A DNA stretch of 31,317 nucleotides from CAYWVO01 sp964461835 (GTDB lineage Bacteria; Zixibacteria; MSB-5A5; WJJR01; JAJRUJ01): positions 1 through 31,317 of the forward strand of contig CAYWVO010000039.1 in the NCBI GenBank assembly GCA_964461835.1. Reading direction: 5' to 3'. Positions 1 through 9,665 of the stretch are shown piece by piece. A program made the position numbers and the translations under genes. Numbering within the stretch: position 1 is the first letter of the stretch; each line of letters starts with the position of its first letter. The notes under the pieces were generated by a model that was given only the letters and a program-made list of their open reading frames with translations, ran no database searches and was not told where the DNA came from.

Positions 1-3000
1 AGATCACGGTCAATGACGTGAACCGGAGTCCGTCGATCACCGTTCCTGGTGCCCAGTCGGTGGATGAGGGCGCCAACCTGAACTTCAGTGTCTCGGGGTC
101 TGATCCGGACGGTGACTCGCTGATCCTCAGCGCCTTTGATCTGCCGGCCAATGCCACGTTTACCGACAACTTCGACGGTACCGGCACCTTTGATTTCAAC
201 CCCGATTACACCCAGGCGGGCAGTTATACGGTGTCGTTTGTTGCCACCGATGGCGGTCTTGCTGATACGAACACAGTAGACATTACCGTCAACCAGGTTA
301 ATCAGGCACCGGTCTGGGAATCGACAGGGCCACAGGCAGTTACGGAAGGTCAGAACCTGACGTTCGATGTTAAAGCCAGTGACCCCGATGGTCCGATTCC
401 AACACTCAGAGCAGAGAATGTCCCTGACAATGCGAGTTTCACGGACAATGATGACAGCACCGGAACCTTTACGTTTGATCCCAGTTATGTTCAAGCCGGA
501 TCGTATTCGGTCCGATTCATTGCTGATGACGGCAGCCTGACTGATACGCTCATTGTTGACATTACGGTACTTGAAGCCGGTAACCAAACTCCGGTTATCG
601 AGCCGATTGGGGATAAAGTAGTTCTCGAGGGAGACACGCTATCGTTCCGTGTGTATGCAACGGATGCCGATTTAGATTCGATTTTCTGGACCACAACCGT
701 GTTGCCCCCCAATGCGACCTTTGTTGACAGTGGCAACGGCGCCGGCAGCTTCTTCTTCACACCGGATTACCAACAAAGTGGCACAATTTACATTACCTTT
801 TTTGCCTCCGATACCGCCGGCGCGGAGGACGATGAATCCATTCAGATCGATGTTACCGAAGCAGGCAATCAACCGCCAAGTCTGGCCACTATCGATCCGC
901 AATCCGTTGAGGAGGGCGGGACATTGTCTTTTGGTGTTTCTGCCACCGATCCGGACGGCACCACGCCGACCTTGAGTGCGGAGAACGTACCCGTCAATGC
1001 CTCATTCACTGACCATGGAGATGGTACCGGGACCTTCACGTTCAATCCCGATTTCACCCAAGCTGGGCTGTACACCGTTGATATGATTGCCACGGACGGG
1101 TCACTGGCGGATACGCAGTCGGTGGACATCACAGTCAACGAAGCGGGTAATCAGGCGCCGGAGATCACCGTACCCGGTGCGCAAAGTGTCACTGAGGGGC
1201 AAAATCTCACGTTTGATGTCTCTGCAGTCGATGCCGATAGCACCATCCCGGTTCTCACTGCCGAAAATATTCCCGTTCGGGCGAGCTTTACCGATAACGG
1301 TGACGGCACCGGCACGTTTGTTTTCGACCCGGATTTCACGCAGGAGGGGAATTATACAGTCACCTTCATCGCCGATGATGGGATAGCAGCAGATACGGGA
1401 ACTGTCGATATCACTGTGAATGAAGCTGGCAATCAAATGCCGGAGATCACCGTGCCCGGTGCACAAAGTGTCACGGAGGGGCAAAATCTCACGTTCGGTG
1501 TTTCCGCGGTTGACCCGGATTCGACAACACCATCCCTGCGGGCGGAAAATGTTCCGATTAATGCCGGATTTACCGATAATGGTGACGGTACCGGATCATT
1601 TACCTTCGATCCGGATTACACACAAGCCGGTGTCTACACAGTTACGTTCATCGCCGACGACGGACTGCTTGAAGATACCGCTTCCGTCGATATTACTGTC
1701 AATGAGGCAGGGAACCAGACTCCGGAACTCACGGTTCCTGGTGCCCAAAGTGTGACCGAGGGGCAGAATCTCACTTTTGATATTTCCGCGGTCGATGCGG
1801 ATAGCACCATTCCGAGCTTGACGGCTGAGAGTGTACCAGTCCGGGCGACGTTCACGGATAATGGTGATGGTACGGGCACGTTTATCTTCGATCCTGACTA
1901 CACCCAAGCCGGCCTTTATACCGTTACGTTTATCGCCGATGACGGTACTGCTGCGGATACCGGCGCTGTCGATATCACCGTGAACGAAGCCGGCAACCAG
2001 GCGCCGGAAATAAGTGTGCCGGGCGCACAGAGTGTCACCGAGGGACAGAATCTGACCTTCGGTGTTTCGGCGGTGGATGCCGACTCAACAATTCCGGCTT
2101 TACGGGCAGAAAATTTGCCGGACAACGCCGGCTTCACTGATAATGGTGACGGAAGCGGCTCGTTCACTTTCGACCCGGATTTCACGCAGGCCGGTTTCTA
2201 TACTGTTACGTTCATCGCTGATGACGGTACACTGGAGGATACCGCAACCGTCGATATTACCGTTGGCGATGCCGGTAATCAAGCGCCGGTGATTTCGGTA
2301 CCAGGAGCCCAGAGTGTAACCGAGGGTCAGAATCTCACGTTTGATGTCTCAGCGGTCGATGCGGACAGCACGATACCAACACTGTCCGCTGAAAACGTAC
2401 CAGTCCGAGCGACGTTTACCGATAATGGTGATGGCACCGGAACGCTTGTTTTCGATCCAGACTTTACCCAGGCTGGCCTGTATACGGTCACATTTATCGC
2501 TGATGACGGCGTCGCGGCGGATACGGGTACGGTCGATATCACGGTCAATGAAGCGGGGAACCAGACCCCGGTACTGACGGTTCCGGGTGCACAATCCGTG
2601 ACCGAAGGACAAAACCTTACCTTCGATATTTCCGCCGTTGATGCGGACAGTACAATACCAACTTTGGCAGCAGAGAATGTACCAGCCCGTGCGACGTTCA
2701 CCGATAATGGCGATGGCACGGGCACGTTTGTTTTTGATCCGGATTACACGCAGGCGGGAGTCTACACTGTCACGTTCATTGCCGATGACGGCGTCGCGGC
2801 AGATACCGGTACAGTGGATATCACTGTTGATGAAGCCGGCAATCAGGCGCCGGAGATATCCGTACCGGGTCCACAGGCAGTTACCGAGGGACAGAATCTC
2901 ACGTTTGGCGTGTCCGCAGTCGATGCCGACTCAACGATACCGGCGTTGCGGGCTGAGGATTTGCCGATCAATGCCGGCTTTACCGACAATGGTGACGGCA

Positions 3001-6000
3001 CGGGATCATTGACTTTTGACCCTGATTTCACCCAGGCCGGATCGTATACCGTGACGTTCATCGCCGATGATGGTGCACTGGAAGATACCGCCACGGTCGA
3101 CATAACGGTCATTGACGCCGGGAATCAGGCGCCGGTGATTTCGGTTCCGGGTGCTCAGAGTGTCACCGAAGGACAGAATCTGACCTTTGGTGTCTCTGCC
3201 GTAGATGCGGACAGCACGATTCCAGCACTGCGGGCCGAGAACGTCCCGGTCCGGGCGACATTTACCGATAACGGGGATGGCACCGGTACTCTCAATTTCG
3301 ATCCCGATTATACCCAGGCCGGTGTGTATACGCTTCGGTTTATCGCTGAGGATGGCGTCGCCGCCGACACCGGATTTGTCGACATCAGCGTCATTGAGGC
3401 GGGCAACCAGACACCGATACTCACGGTCCCGGATGCTCAGAGTGTCAGCGAAGGGCAGAATCTCACGTTTGATATTTCCGCCGTTGATGCGGACAGTACA
3501 ATACCAACTTTGACAGCGGAGAATGTACCGGTCCGCGCGACGTTCACCGATAACGGCGATGGCACCGGGACCCTCGATTTCAATCCGGACTATACGCAAA
3601 GTGGTTCGTATAGCGTGCGCTTTATCGCCGATGATGGGACTGCCGCCGACACCGGCACGGTCGACATCACCGTGAACGAAGCCGGCAATCAGGCGCCGGA
3701 GATTACCGTACCGGGTGCTCAGTCCGTTACCGAAGGGCAAAATCTTACCTTCGGTGTTTCTGCAGTCGATGCCGATTCGACGACACCAGCTCTACGGGCA
3801 GAGAGCGTCCCAACCAATGCGGGTTTCACCGATAATGGTGACGGTACCGGTACGTTCACCTTTGATCCCGATTTCACCCAGTCCGGTTTGTACACCGTCA
3901 CGTTTATCGCTGATGATGGATTGCTGGAAGATACCGCCACGGTCGATATTACGGTCCTTGATGCCGGTAACCAAGCGCCGACGGTTACTGTACCCGGTGC
4001 ACAATCGGTCACGGAAAATCAAAATCTTACGTTCGACATCTCCGGGGCCGATCCGGACGGTGATTCGCTGATCTTCAGCGCCTTTGATCTCCCGGCGAAC
4101 GCGACGTTTACTGATAATTATGACGGTACCGGGACGTTTGATTTCAATCCTGATTTCACGCAGGCCGGGGACTATGTCGTTTCCTTCGTCGCGTTCGATG
4201 GCGGACTGGCGGATACCGGAACGGTTTCGATCACGGTCAATGAGGCGGGGAATCAGCGGCCGACAATTACGGTGCCGGGTTCACAAGCAGTAGATGAAGC
4301 GCAAAACCTCACCTTTGGTCTCAGTGCGTCCGATCCCGACCTTGATTCATTAATTTTGACTGCCCCCAATGCGCCGGCCAACGCAGTGTTGACCGACAAC
4401 GGTGACGGTACCGGGTCGTTCTCATTCGATCCCGACTACACGCAAGCGGGTACATATGATGTTGAATTCGTGGCCTCGGATGGTTCACTAGCTGATACCG
4501 GCATCGTTACAATCACGGTGAATAATGTCAATCGTGCTCCGGCCCTGGCAGCAATTGGCGACCAAACTGTTGATGAGGGCGCCAACTTAAACCTGCCGCT
4601 CTCCGGGTCTGATCCCGATAACGACAGTTTGATTTTCACGGCATTGAATACGCCGACCAACAGCACGTTCACTGATAATGGCGATGGGACCGCGCTGTTC
4701 GATTTTAGTCCCGATTTTGAACAGGCTGGGATATACACCGTCACCTTTATCGTTTCAGACAACGACTTGGCCGATACCGAAATTGTCGATATTACAGTCA
4801 ACGACGTCAACCGTGCACCGGTGTGGGCAACTATCGATCCGCAGAGCGTCGTCGAGGGGCAAACGCTAAGTCTGCGCGTGACGGCCTCCGATCCGGATGG
4901 TCCGATTCCGACCTTGACCGCCGAGAATCTGCCGCTAAATGCGACCTTTGCCGATAGCGGCAACGGCGCTGGTCTGTTGGAGTTCAGCCCGAATTACGTC
5001 CAGGCGGGAGTCTACAATGTCACTCTAATCGCCGATGACGGCTTGTTGGCGGATACGGCGATTGTCGAGATTACCGTTACCGAGGCGGGAAATCAAACGC
5101 CGGAGCTTACCGTACCGGGAGCACAGTCGGTTACCGAAGGGCAGAATCTGACCTTCGATATTTCCGCGACTGACCCGGATGGTGATTCCCTGATCCTCAG
5201 TGCGTTCGATGTGCCGGTTAATGCTACGTTTACTGACAACTTTGACGGCACCGGTACGTTTGATTTCAATCCGGATTTCACCCAGGGCGGGACCTATAGT
5301 GTATCATTCGTCGCGTCGGATGGGTCTCTATCGGATACGAATACAGTTGCGATTACGGTCAATGATGCCGGCAACCAGGCCCCGGTGATTTCGGTGCCGG
5401 GAGCGCAAAGTGTCACCGAGGGGCAGAATCTGACCTTCGGTGTTTCGGCGGTGGATGCCGACTCAACAATTCCGGCTTTGCGGGCAGAAAACTTACCGAC
5501 AAATGCCGGTTTTACCGACAATGGTGACGGCACCGGCTCATTCACCTTTGATCCGGACTTCACCCAGGCGGGGTTGTACACGGTAACCTTTATTGCCGAT
5601 GACGGGACGCTGGAAGATACTGCCACGGTTGACATAACGGTCACTGATGCGGGTAACCAGGCGCCGGAGATAACTGTGCCCGGTGCCCAGAGCGTTACCG
5701 AAGGGCAAAACCTGACCTTTGGCGTCTCCGCCGTTGATGCCGACAGCACGATACCGGCACTGACTGCCGAGAACGTTCCTATCCGAGCGACGTTCACTGA
5801 TAATGGTGATGGCACCGGTACGTTTGTTTTTGATCCTGACTTCACCCAGGCCGGTCTGTATACGGTCACCTTTATCGCCGATGATGGCGTCGCTGCGGAT
5901 ACGGGTACGGTCGAGATCACGGTCAATGAAGCGGGGAATCAGACCCCGGTACTGACGGTTCCGGGCGCGCAGACGGTAACGGAAGGGCAGAATCTTACGT

Positions 6001-9000
6001 TTGGTATCACTGCAGTTGATGCGGATAGCACCATTCCGGCCTTAATTGCTGAGAGTGTACCAGTACGTGCGACGTTCACCGATAATGGTGATGGTACGGG
6101 CACGTTTGATTTCAATCCGGATTACACCCAGGCTGGTGTGTACACGATCACCTTTATTGCCGATGATGGTCTCGCTGCCGATACGGGGACTGTCGACATC
6201 ACGGTCAACGAAGCCGGAAACCAGGCACCGGTGATTACCGTACCGGGGGCGCAGAGTGTCGCGGAAGGTCAAAATCTGACTTTTGATATTTCTGGGGCTG
6301 ATCCGGACAGCACGATTCCTACTCTGTCCGCTGAGGATCTCCCGACGAACGCATCATTTACCGACAATGGTGACGGAACCGGCACTTTGACTTTTGACCC
6401 AGATTTTACGCAGGACGGTTTCTACACGGTTCGCTTTATTGCCGATGACGGCAGTCTCGCGGACACGGGCCTGGTCGACATTACAGTCACTGATGCGGGC
6501 AACCAGGCGCCGGTGATTTCGGTACCGGGTGCGCAGAGCGTGACCGAAGGGCAAAACCTTACCTTCGGTGTTTCCGCGGTAGATGCAGACAGTACGATAC
6601 CAGCACTCTTCGCGGAGAACGTTCCGGCCCGAGCAACATTCTCTGATAATGGTGATGGCACTGGTACGTTTGTTTTCGATCCTGACTTCACGCAGGCCGG
6701 ACCCTACACCGTTACCTTCATTGCCGATGATGGCTCGCTGGCGGATACAGGGTTTGTCGATATCACAGTCAATGAAGCCGGCAATCAGACTCCCGTGATT
6801 ACGGTTCCGGGGGCTCAGTCAGTCACTGAGGGTCTGAATTTGAATTTCGGTGTTAGCGCAGTTGATGCCGACAGCACCATCCCAAACCTCACCGCAGAAA
6901 ATGTCCCGACCAACGCCACGTTCACCGATAATGGTGATGGTACGGGCACGTTTGATTTCAATCCGGATTACACCCAGGCTGGTGTGTACACGATCACCTT
7001 TATTGCCGATGATGGTCTCGCTGCCGATACGGGGACTGTCGACATAACGGTCAACGAAGCCGGAAACCAGGATCCGGTCCTCGCGCCAATTGGTCATCAG
7101 TCAATGACGGAAGGCGATACTCTCAATATCCATGTGACCGCCACCGATCCGGAACGTGAGACGCTGACGTTATTTACCAGCCTGTTGCCGACTAATGCAA
7201 CGTTTTTCGATTCCGGAAACGGGGCCGGGTCGTTCAGCTTTGCTCCCGACTTCACCCAGGCCGACACATACTTTGTTACCTTTGCTGTTGAGGATCCGCA
7301 TGGAGCGCAGGATGATGAGCTGGTTCGCATCGAAGTCACCGAAGCCGGCAATCAGGCACCGGAAATAAGTGTGCCGGGTGCGCAGAGTGTTACTGAGGGC
7401 CAGAACCTGACCTTCGGTGTTTCGGCGGTGGATCCCGATTCAACAGTGCCCGCTTTACGCGCGGAAAACTTGCCGACAAATGCCGGCTTTACCGATAATG
7501 GTGACGGCACCGGCTCATTCACCTTTGATCCGGACTTCACGCAGGCGGGATTATACACGGTAACCTTTATTGCCGATGACGGGACGCTGGAAGATACTGC
7601 CACGGTTGACATAACGGTCACTGATGCGGGTAACCAGGCGCCGGAGATAACTGTGCCCGGTGCCCAGAGCGTTACCGAAGGGCAAAACCTGACGTTTGGC
7701 GTGTCCGCCGTTGATGCGGACAGCACGATTCCAGCCCTGTTCGCGGAGAATGTTCCCGCCCGAGCGACATTCACTGATAATGGCGATGGAACCGGTTCAT
7801 TCAGTTTCGATCCGGATTTCACGCAAGCGGGGGTCTATACAGTGTCCTTTATCGCCGATGACGGGCTCGCAGCAGACACCGCTACCGTGGATATCACGGT
7901 CAACGAGGCGGGCAACCAGACCCCCGTGCTGACGGTACCGGGTGGGCAAGCGGTCACGGAGAATGAGAACCTGAATTTCTCAGTCTCGGCGGTCGACGCC
8001 GACAGCACAATTCCCAATCTGTTCGCCGAAAATGTCCCGGCCAACGCGACATTTACCGATAATGGTGACGGTACCGGCACTTTCGATTTCACGCCGGATT
8101 TCACCCAGTCCGGTGTGTATACCGTTCGCTTTATCGCAGCGGACGGTATCGTAGCCGATACCGGATTCGTTGATATTACCGTCAATGATGCCGGGAACCA
8201 GGTCCCGGTCGCGGATGCCGGTCCGGATCAACTGGGCCTGACGGCGGGGACGCTGGTCACGCTCGATGGTACCGGCTCCTATGACCTGGACGAAGATCCA
8301 CTCACCTACGGTTGGACGCAGGTATCCGGGCCGACGGTGACGCTTTCCGATCCGACAAGCGTGCAGCCGACCTTTACGCCGTCGATCAAGGGAACGTATA
8401 TTTTTGAATTGATTGTCAATGACGGTCAGGTTGATTCGTCGCCCGATTCGGTAACTGTCACCGTGCTTAATCAGACCCCGGTTGCTGATGCCGGAGCGGA
8501 TCAGGGACCACTCGCGGTCGGCACAACGGTTGTGTTGGACGGTACCGGCTCGTACGATCCTGATGGTGACTCACTTACGTACGCTTGGGTGCAGTTGCAG
8601 GGTGATGCGGTAGTCTTGAATAATGCGTCAACTGCCACGCCGGATTTCACGCCGACTGTGGCAGGAACGTATGAATTCGAATTAACCGTCAGCGACGGCG
8701 CGTTGACTTCTCTCCCGGATTCCGTGATCGTCACAATCAGCTCACAACCGGCGCGTATCACTTCGCTGGATGCGACCGTATCCGGACAGGCGATTGACCT
8801 CACCTGGACCCCGGTCACTCAGGATACCAGCGGCGCGCCCACGACGGTTGACCGTTATATCATCTATCGCGGTACACGTGCCTACTTCTCCCCAACGGCA
8901 CTTGACTCGATTGGTGGGGTGGACGGTGCGAGTGGTGCTTTCACTGATGGCGACATTGGTGGTGCGGATGTCGTTGGCGATACGGCTACCAACTATTTCT

Positions 9001-9605
9001 ATACCGTCGTCGCAATTGACGCTGCCGGTACACCGAGCGAGTATTCCAATCGCGTCGGCGAATTCGATTATGCCATCGTCACGACTTCGACGACTGATTT
9101 CAGTTATGTGTGCGTGCCGTTCGCTAACACCGGTCTTTCAGTCGCTGATGATTTGATCGCCTCGATCGGTTCGGCCAATGTCAACGCCGTCAGCCGATTT
9201 GTGGCTACGTCACAAAGTTATGAATCACGATTCGCGCTCGGCTTTGGCACCAACTTTGCGATCACCGTCGGTGGTATCTATCAGGTCAGAGCAGTAAACG
9301 ACTTGTTCTGGACGATTGCCGGACGCATCCCCGACTCGGGCAGCGTCAGTTATCAGATCGTCACGACGTCGACCACCGACTTCTCGTTCATTTCTATACC
9401 ATTCGAGTATGAAATGGACTACAGCGTGGCACAGGATGTCATCGACGCGTTACCCGGCGTGCTCAATACGCTGAACCGATTCATCCCGTCCTCCCAGGCT
9501 TTCGAGTCGCGATTCGCGGCCGGCTTTGGGACGAATTTCCGGGTACGCCCCGGCGGCGTGTATCAAACGAATGCGAAGGTTGATGCTACATTCCCCGGTC
9601 CGTAG
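1..9605 (+). CDS. Giant secreted cadherin-like repeat protein (5' end outside window)
   Basis: The frame is open from base 3, reading ITVNDVNRSPS, which is a repeat boundary. The GTG at 18 is therefore internal and the N-terminus lies off the window. I count 29 Ig/cadherin-like repeats of about 94 residues with consensus (N)QAP-VTVPGAQSVTEGQNL-FTDNGDGTGTF-FDPDFTQAG-YTVTFIADDG-DTVDITV. Two PKD/K319L-like domains (about 8195-8740, PVADAG.DQ) and a fibronectin type III domain (about 8740-9060) follow. The protein ends with two copies of an ~85-residue module (9063-9350 and 9351-9605, each with TTSTTDFS and SRFA.GFGTNF). The stop is TAG. There is no dockerin or sorting domain. Repeat proteins of this kind usually act as cell-surface or extracellular adhesins, and the DNGDG loops may bind calcium (inference). 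By eye there are only about four lysines and one cysteine in some 3200 residues. It lies 60 bp ahead of a second giant gene, probably in the same operon. Confidence 0.93.
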   Translation, partial: ITVNDVNRSPSITVPGAQSVDEGANLNFSVSGSDPDGDSLILSAFDLPANATFTDNFDGTGTFDFNPDYTQAGSYTVSFVATDGGLADTNTVDITVNQVNQAPVWESTGPQAVTEGQNLTFDVKASDPDGPIPTLRAENVPDNASFTDNDDSTGTFTFDPSYVQAGSYSVRFIADDGSLTDTLIVDITVLEAGNQTPVIEPIGDKVVLEGDTLSFRVYATDADLDSIFWTTTVLPPNATFVDSGNGAGSFFFTPDYQQSGTIYITFFASDTAGAEDDESIQIDVTEAGNQPPSLATIDPQSVEEGGTLSFGVSATDPDGTTPTLSAENVPVNASFTDHGDGTGTFTFNPDFTQAGLYTVDMIATDGSLADTQSVDITVNEAGNQAPEITVPGAQSVTEGQNLTFDVSAVDADSTIPVLTAENIPVRASFTDNGDGTGTFVFDPDFTQEGNYTVTFIADDGIAADTGTVDITVNEAGNQMPEITVPGAQSVTEGQNLTFGVSAVDPDSTTPSLRAENVPINAGFTDNGDGTGSFTFDPDYTQAGVYTVTFIADDGLLEDTASVDITVNEAGNQTPELTVPGAQSVTEGQNLTFDISAVDADSTIPSLTAESVPVRATFTDNGDGTGTFIFDPDYTQAGLYTVTFIADDGTAADTGAVDITVNEAGNQAPEISVPGAQSVTEGQNLTFGVSAVDADSTIPALRAENLPDNAGFTDNGDGSGSFTFDPDFTQAGFYTVTFIADDGTLEDTATVDITVGDAGNQAPVISVPGAQSVTEGQNLTFDVSAVDADSTIPTLSAENVPVRATFTDNGDGTGTLVFDPDFTQAGLYTVTFIADDGVAADTGTVDITVNEAGNQTPVLTVPGAQSVTEGQNLTFDISAVDADSTIPTLAAENVPARATFTDNGDGTGTFVFDPDYTQAGVYTVTFIADDGVAADTGTVDITVDEAGNQAPEISVPGPQAVTEGQNLTFGVSAVDADSTIPALRAEDLPINAGFTDNGDGTGSLTFDPDFTQAGSYTVTFIADDGALEDTATVDITVIDAGNQAPVISVPGAQSVTEGQNLTFGVSAVDADSTIPALRAENVPVRATFTDNGDGTGTLNFDPDYTQAGVYTLRFIAEDGVAADTGFVDISVIEAGNQTPILTVPDAQSVSEGQNLTFDISAVDADSTIPTLTAENVPVRATFTDNGDGTGTLDFNPDYTQSGSYSVRFIADDGTAADTGTVDITVNEAGNQAPEITVPGAQSVTEGQNLTFGVSAVDADSTTPALRAESVPTNAGFTDNGDGTGTFTFDPDFTQSGLYTVTFIADDGLLEDTATVDITVLDAGNQAPTVTVPGAQSVTENQNLTFDISGADPDGDSLIFSAFDLPANATFTDNYDGTGTFDFNPDFTQAGDYVVSFVAFDGGLADTGTVSITVNEAGNQRPTITVPGSQAVDEAQNLTFGLSASDPDLDSLILTAPNAPANAVLTDNGDGTGSFSFDPDYTQAGTYDVEFVASDGSLADTGIVTITVNNVNRAPALAAIGDQTVDEGANLNLPLSGSDPDNDSLIFTALNTPTNSTFTDNGDGTALFDFSPDFEQAGIYTVTFIVSDNDLADTEIVDITVNDVNRAPVWATIDPQSVVEGQTLSLRVTASDPDGPIPTLTAENLPLNATFADSGNGAGLLEFSPNYVQAGVYNVTLIADDGLLADTAIVEITVTEAGNQTPELTVPGAQSVTEGQNLTFDISATDPDGDSLILSAFDVPVNATFTDNFDGTGTFDFNPDFTQGGTYSVSFVASDGSLSDTNTVAITVNDAGNQAPVISVPGAQSVTEGQNLTFGVSAVDADSTIPALRAENLPTNAGFTDNGDGTGSFTFDPDFTQAGLYTVTFIADDGTLEDTATVDITVTDAGNQAPEITVPGAQSVTEGQNLTFGVSAVDADSTIPALTAENVPIRATFTDNGDGTGTFVFDPDFTQAGLYTVTFIADDGVAADTGTVEITVNEAGNQTPVLTVPGAQTVTEGQNLTFGITAVDADSTIPALIAESVPVRATFTDNGDGTGTFDFNPDYTQAGVYTITFIADDGLAADTGTVDITVNEAGNQAPVITVPGAQSVAEGQNLTFDISGADPDSTIPTLSAEDLPTNASFTDNGDGTGTLTFDPDFTQDGFYTVRFIADDGSLADTGLVDITVTDAGNQAPVISVPGAQSVTEGQNLTFGVSAVDADSTIPALFAENVPARATFSDNGDGTGTFVFDPDFTQAGPYTVTFIADDGSLADTGFVDITVNEAGNQTPVITVPGAQSVTEGLNLNFGVSAVDADSTIPNLTAENVPTNATFTDNGDGTGTFDFNPDYTQAGVYTITFIADDGLAADTGTVDITVNEAGNQDPVLAPIGHQSMTEGDTLNIHVTATDPERETLTLFTSLLPTNATFFDSGNGAGSFSFAPDFTQADTYFVTFAVEDPHGAQDDELVRIEVTEAGNQAPEISVPGAQSVTEGQNLTFGVSAVDPDSTVPALRAENLPTNAGFTDNGDGTGSFTFDPDFTQAGLYTVTFIADDGTLEDTATVDITVTDAGNQAPEITVPGAQSVTEGQNLTFGVSAVDADSTIPALFAENVPARATFTDNGDGTGSFSFDPDFTQAGVYTVSFIADDGLAADTATVDITVNEAGNQTPVLTVPGGQAVTENENLNFSVSAVDADSTIPNLFAENVPANATFTDNGDGTGTFDFTPDFTQSGVYTVRFIAADGIVADTGFVDITVNDAGNQVPVADAGPDQLGLTAGTLVTLDGTGSYDLDEDPLTYGWTQVSGPTVTLSDPTSVQPTFTPSIKGTYIFELIVNDGQVDSSPDSVTVTVLNQTPVADAGADQGPLAVGTTVVLDGTGSYDPDGDSLTYAWVQLQGDAVVLNNASTATPDFTPTVAGTYEFELTVSDGALTSLPDSVIVTISSQPARITSLDATVSGQAIDLTWTPVTQDTSGAPTTVDRYIIYRGTRAYFSPTALDSIGGVDGASGAFTDGDIGGADVVGDTATNYFYTVVAIDAAGTPSEYSNRVGEFDYAIVTTSTTDFSYVCVPFANTGLSVADDLIASIGSANVNAVSRFVATSQSYESRFALGFGTNFAITVGGIYQVRAVNDLFWTIAGRIPDSGSVSYQIVTTSTTDFSFISIPFEYEMDYSVAQDVIDALPGVLNTLNRFIPSSQAFESRFAAGFGTNFRVRPGGVYQTNAKVDATFPGP
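5577..5716 (+). repeat. 140-bp block identical to 7554-7693
   Basis: Base-by-base comparison shows no difference between 5577-5716 and 7554-7693. The offset is 1977 bp, about seven repeat units. The block spans the end of repeat 20 and the start of repeat 21, matching repeats 27 and 28. Bases on both sides then differ, so this looks like a converted or recently duplicated tract. Confidence 0.9.
6072..6225 (+). repeat. 154-bp block matching 6918-7071 with one mismatch
   Basis: The offset is exactly 846 bp (three 282-bp units), linking repeat 22 to repeat 25. The only difference I find is C at 6200 against A at 7046, a silent change. Confidence 0.9.
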
Positions 9606-9653
9606 GTGGGGAATGTACTGACAATACAATAGGTATGCAAAGAGTGAGTATAT

Positions 9654-9659
9654 AGGAGG
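9654..9659 (+). promoter_or_regulatory. Ribosome binding site of the second giant gene
   Basis: AGGAGG stands six bases before the ATG at 9666 and fixes that start. The 60-bp gap after the preceding stop holds no terminator hairpin that I can see, which supports co-transcription of the two giant genes. Confidence 0.8.
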
Positions 9660-9665
9660 CAACTC

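Larger units (their letters stand above)
3..8194 (+). repeat. 29 tandem ~282-bp cadherin-like coding repeats
   Basis: Repeat boundaries (AGNQ/VNRAP-type linkers) recur about every 94 codons. Units 8-10, 11-13, 20-22, 23-25 and 27-29 follow a three-unit order. The first type is NQAP...NAGF...LEDTATVDITV.DAG. The second is NQAP...VRATF...AADTGTVDITVNEAG. The third is NQTP...VRATF or NATF...AADTGTVDITV. Units 1-4, 15-19 and 26 are more divergent. Two long near-identical blocks (6072-6225 with 6918-7071, and 5577-5716 with 7554-7693) show recent exchange or duplication. Confidence 0.9.

Noticed and set aside
18..20. GTG at 18 as the start of the first giant gene
   Set aside because: The frame is open to the window edge and the residues before it (ITVND) match the usual repeat linker, so it is internal.
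5294..5926. Reverse-strand open frames with a periodic pattern (VPVPSPLSVN...) across both giant genes
   Set aside because: They repeat with the same 282-bp period because they mirror the + strand repeats. They are shadows, not genes.
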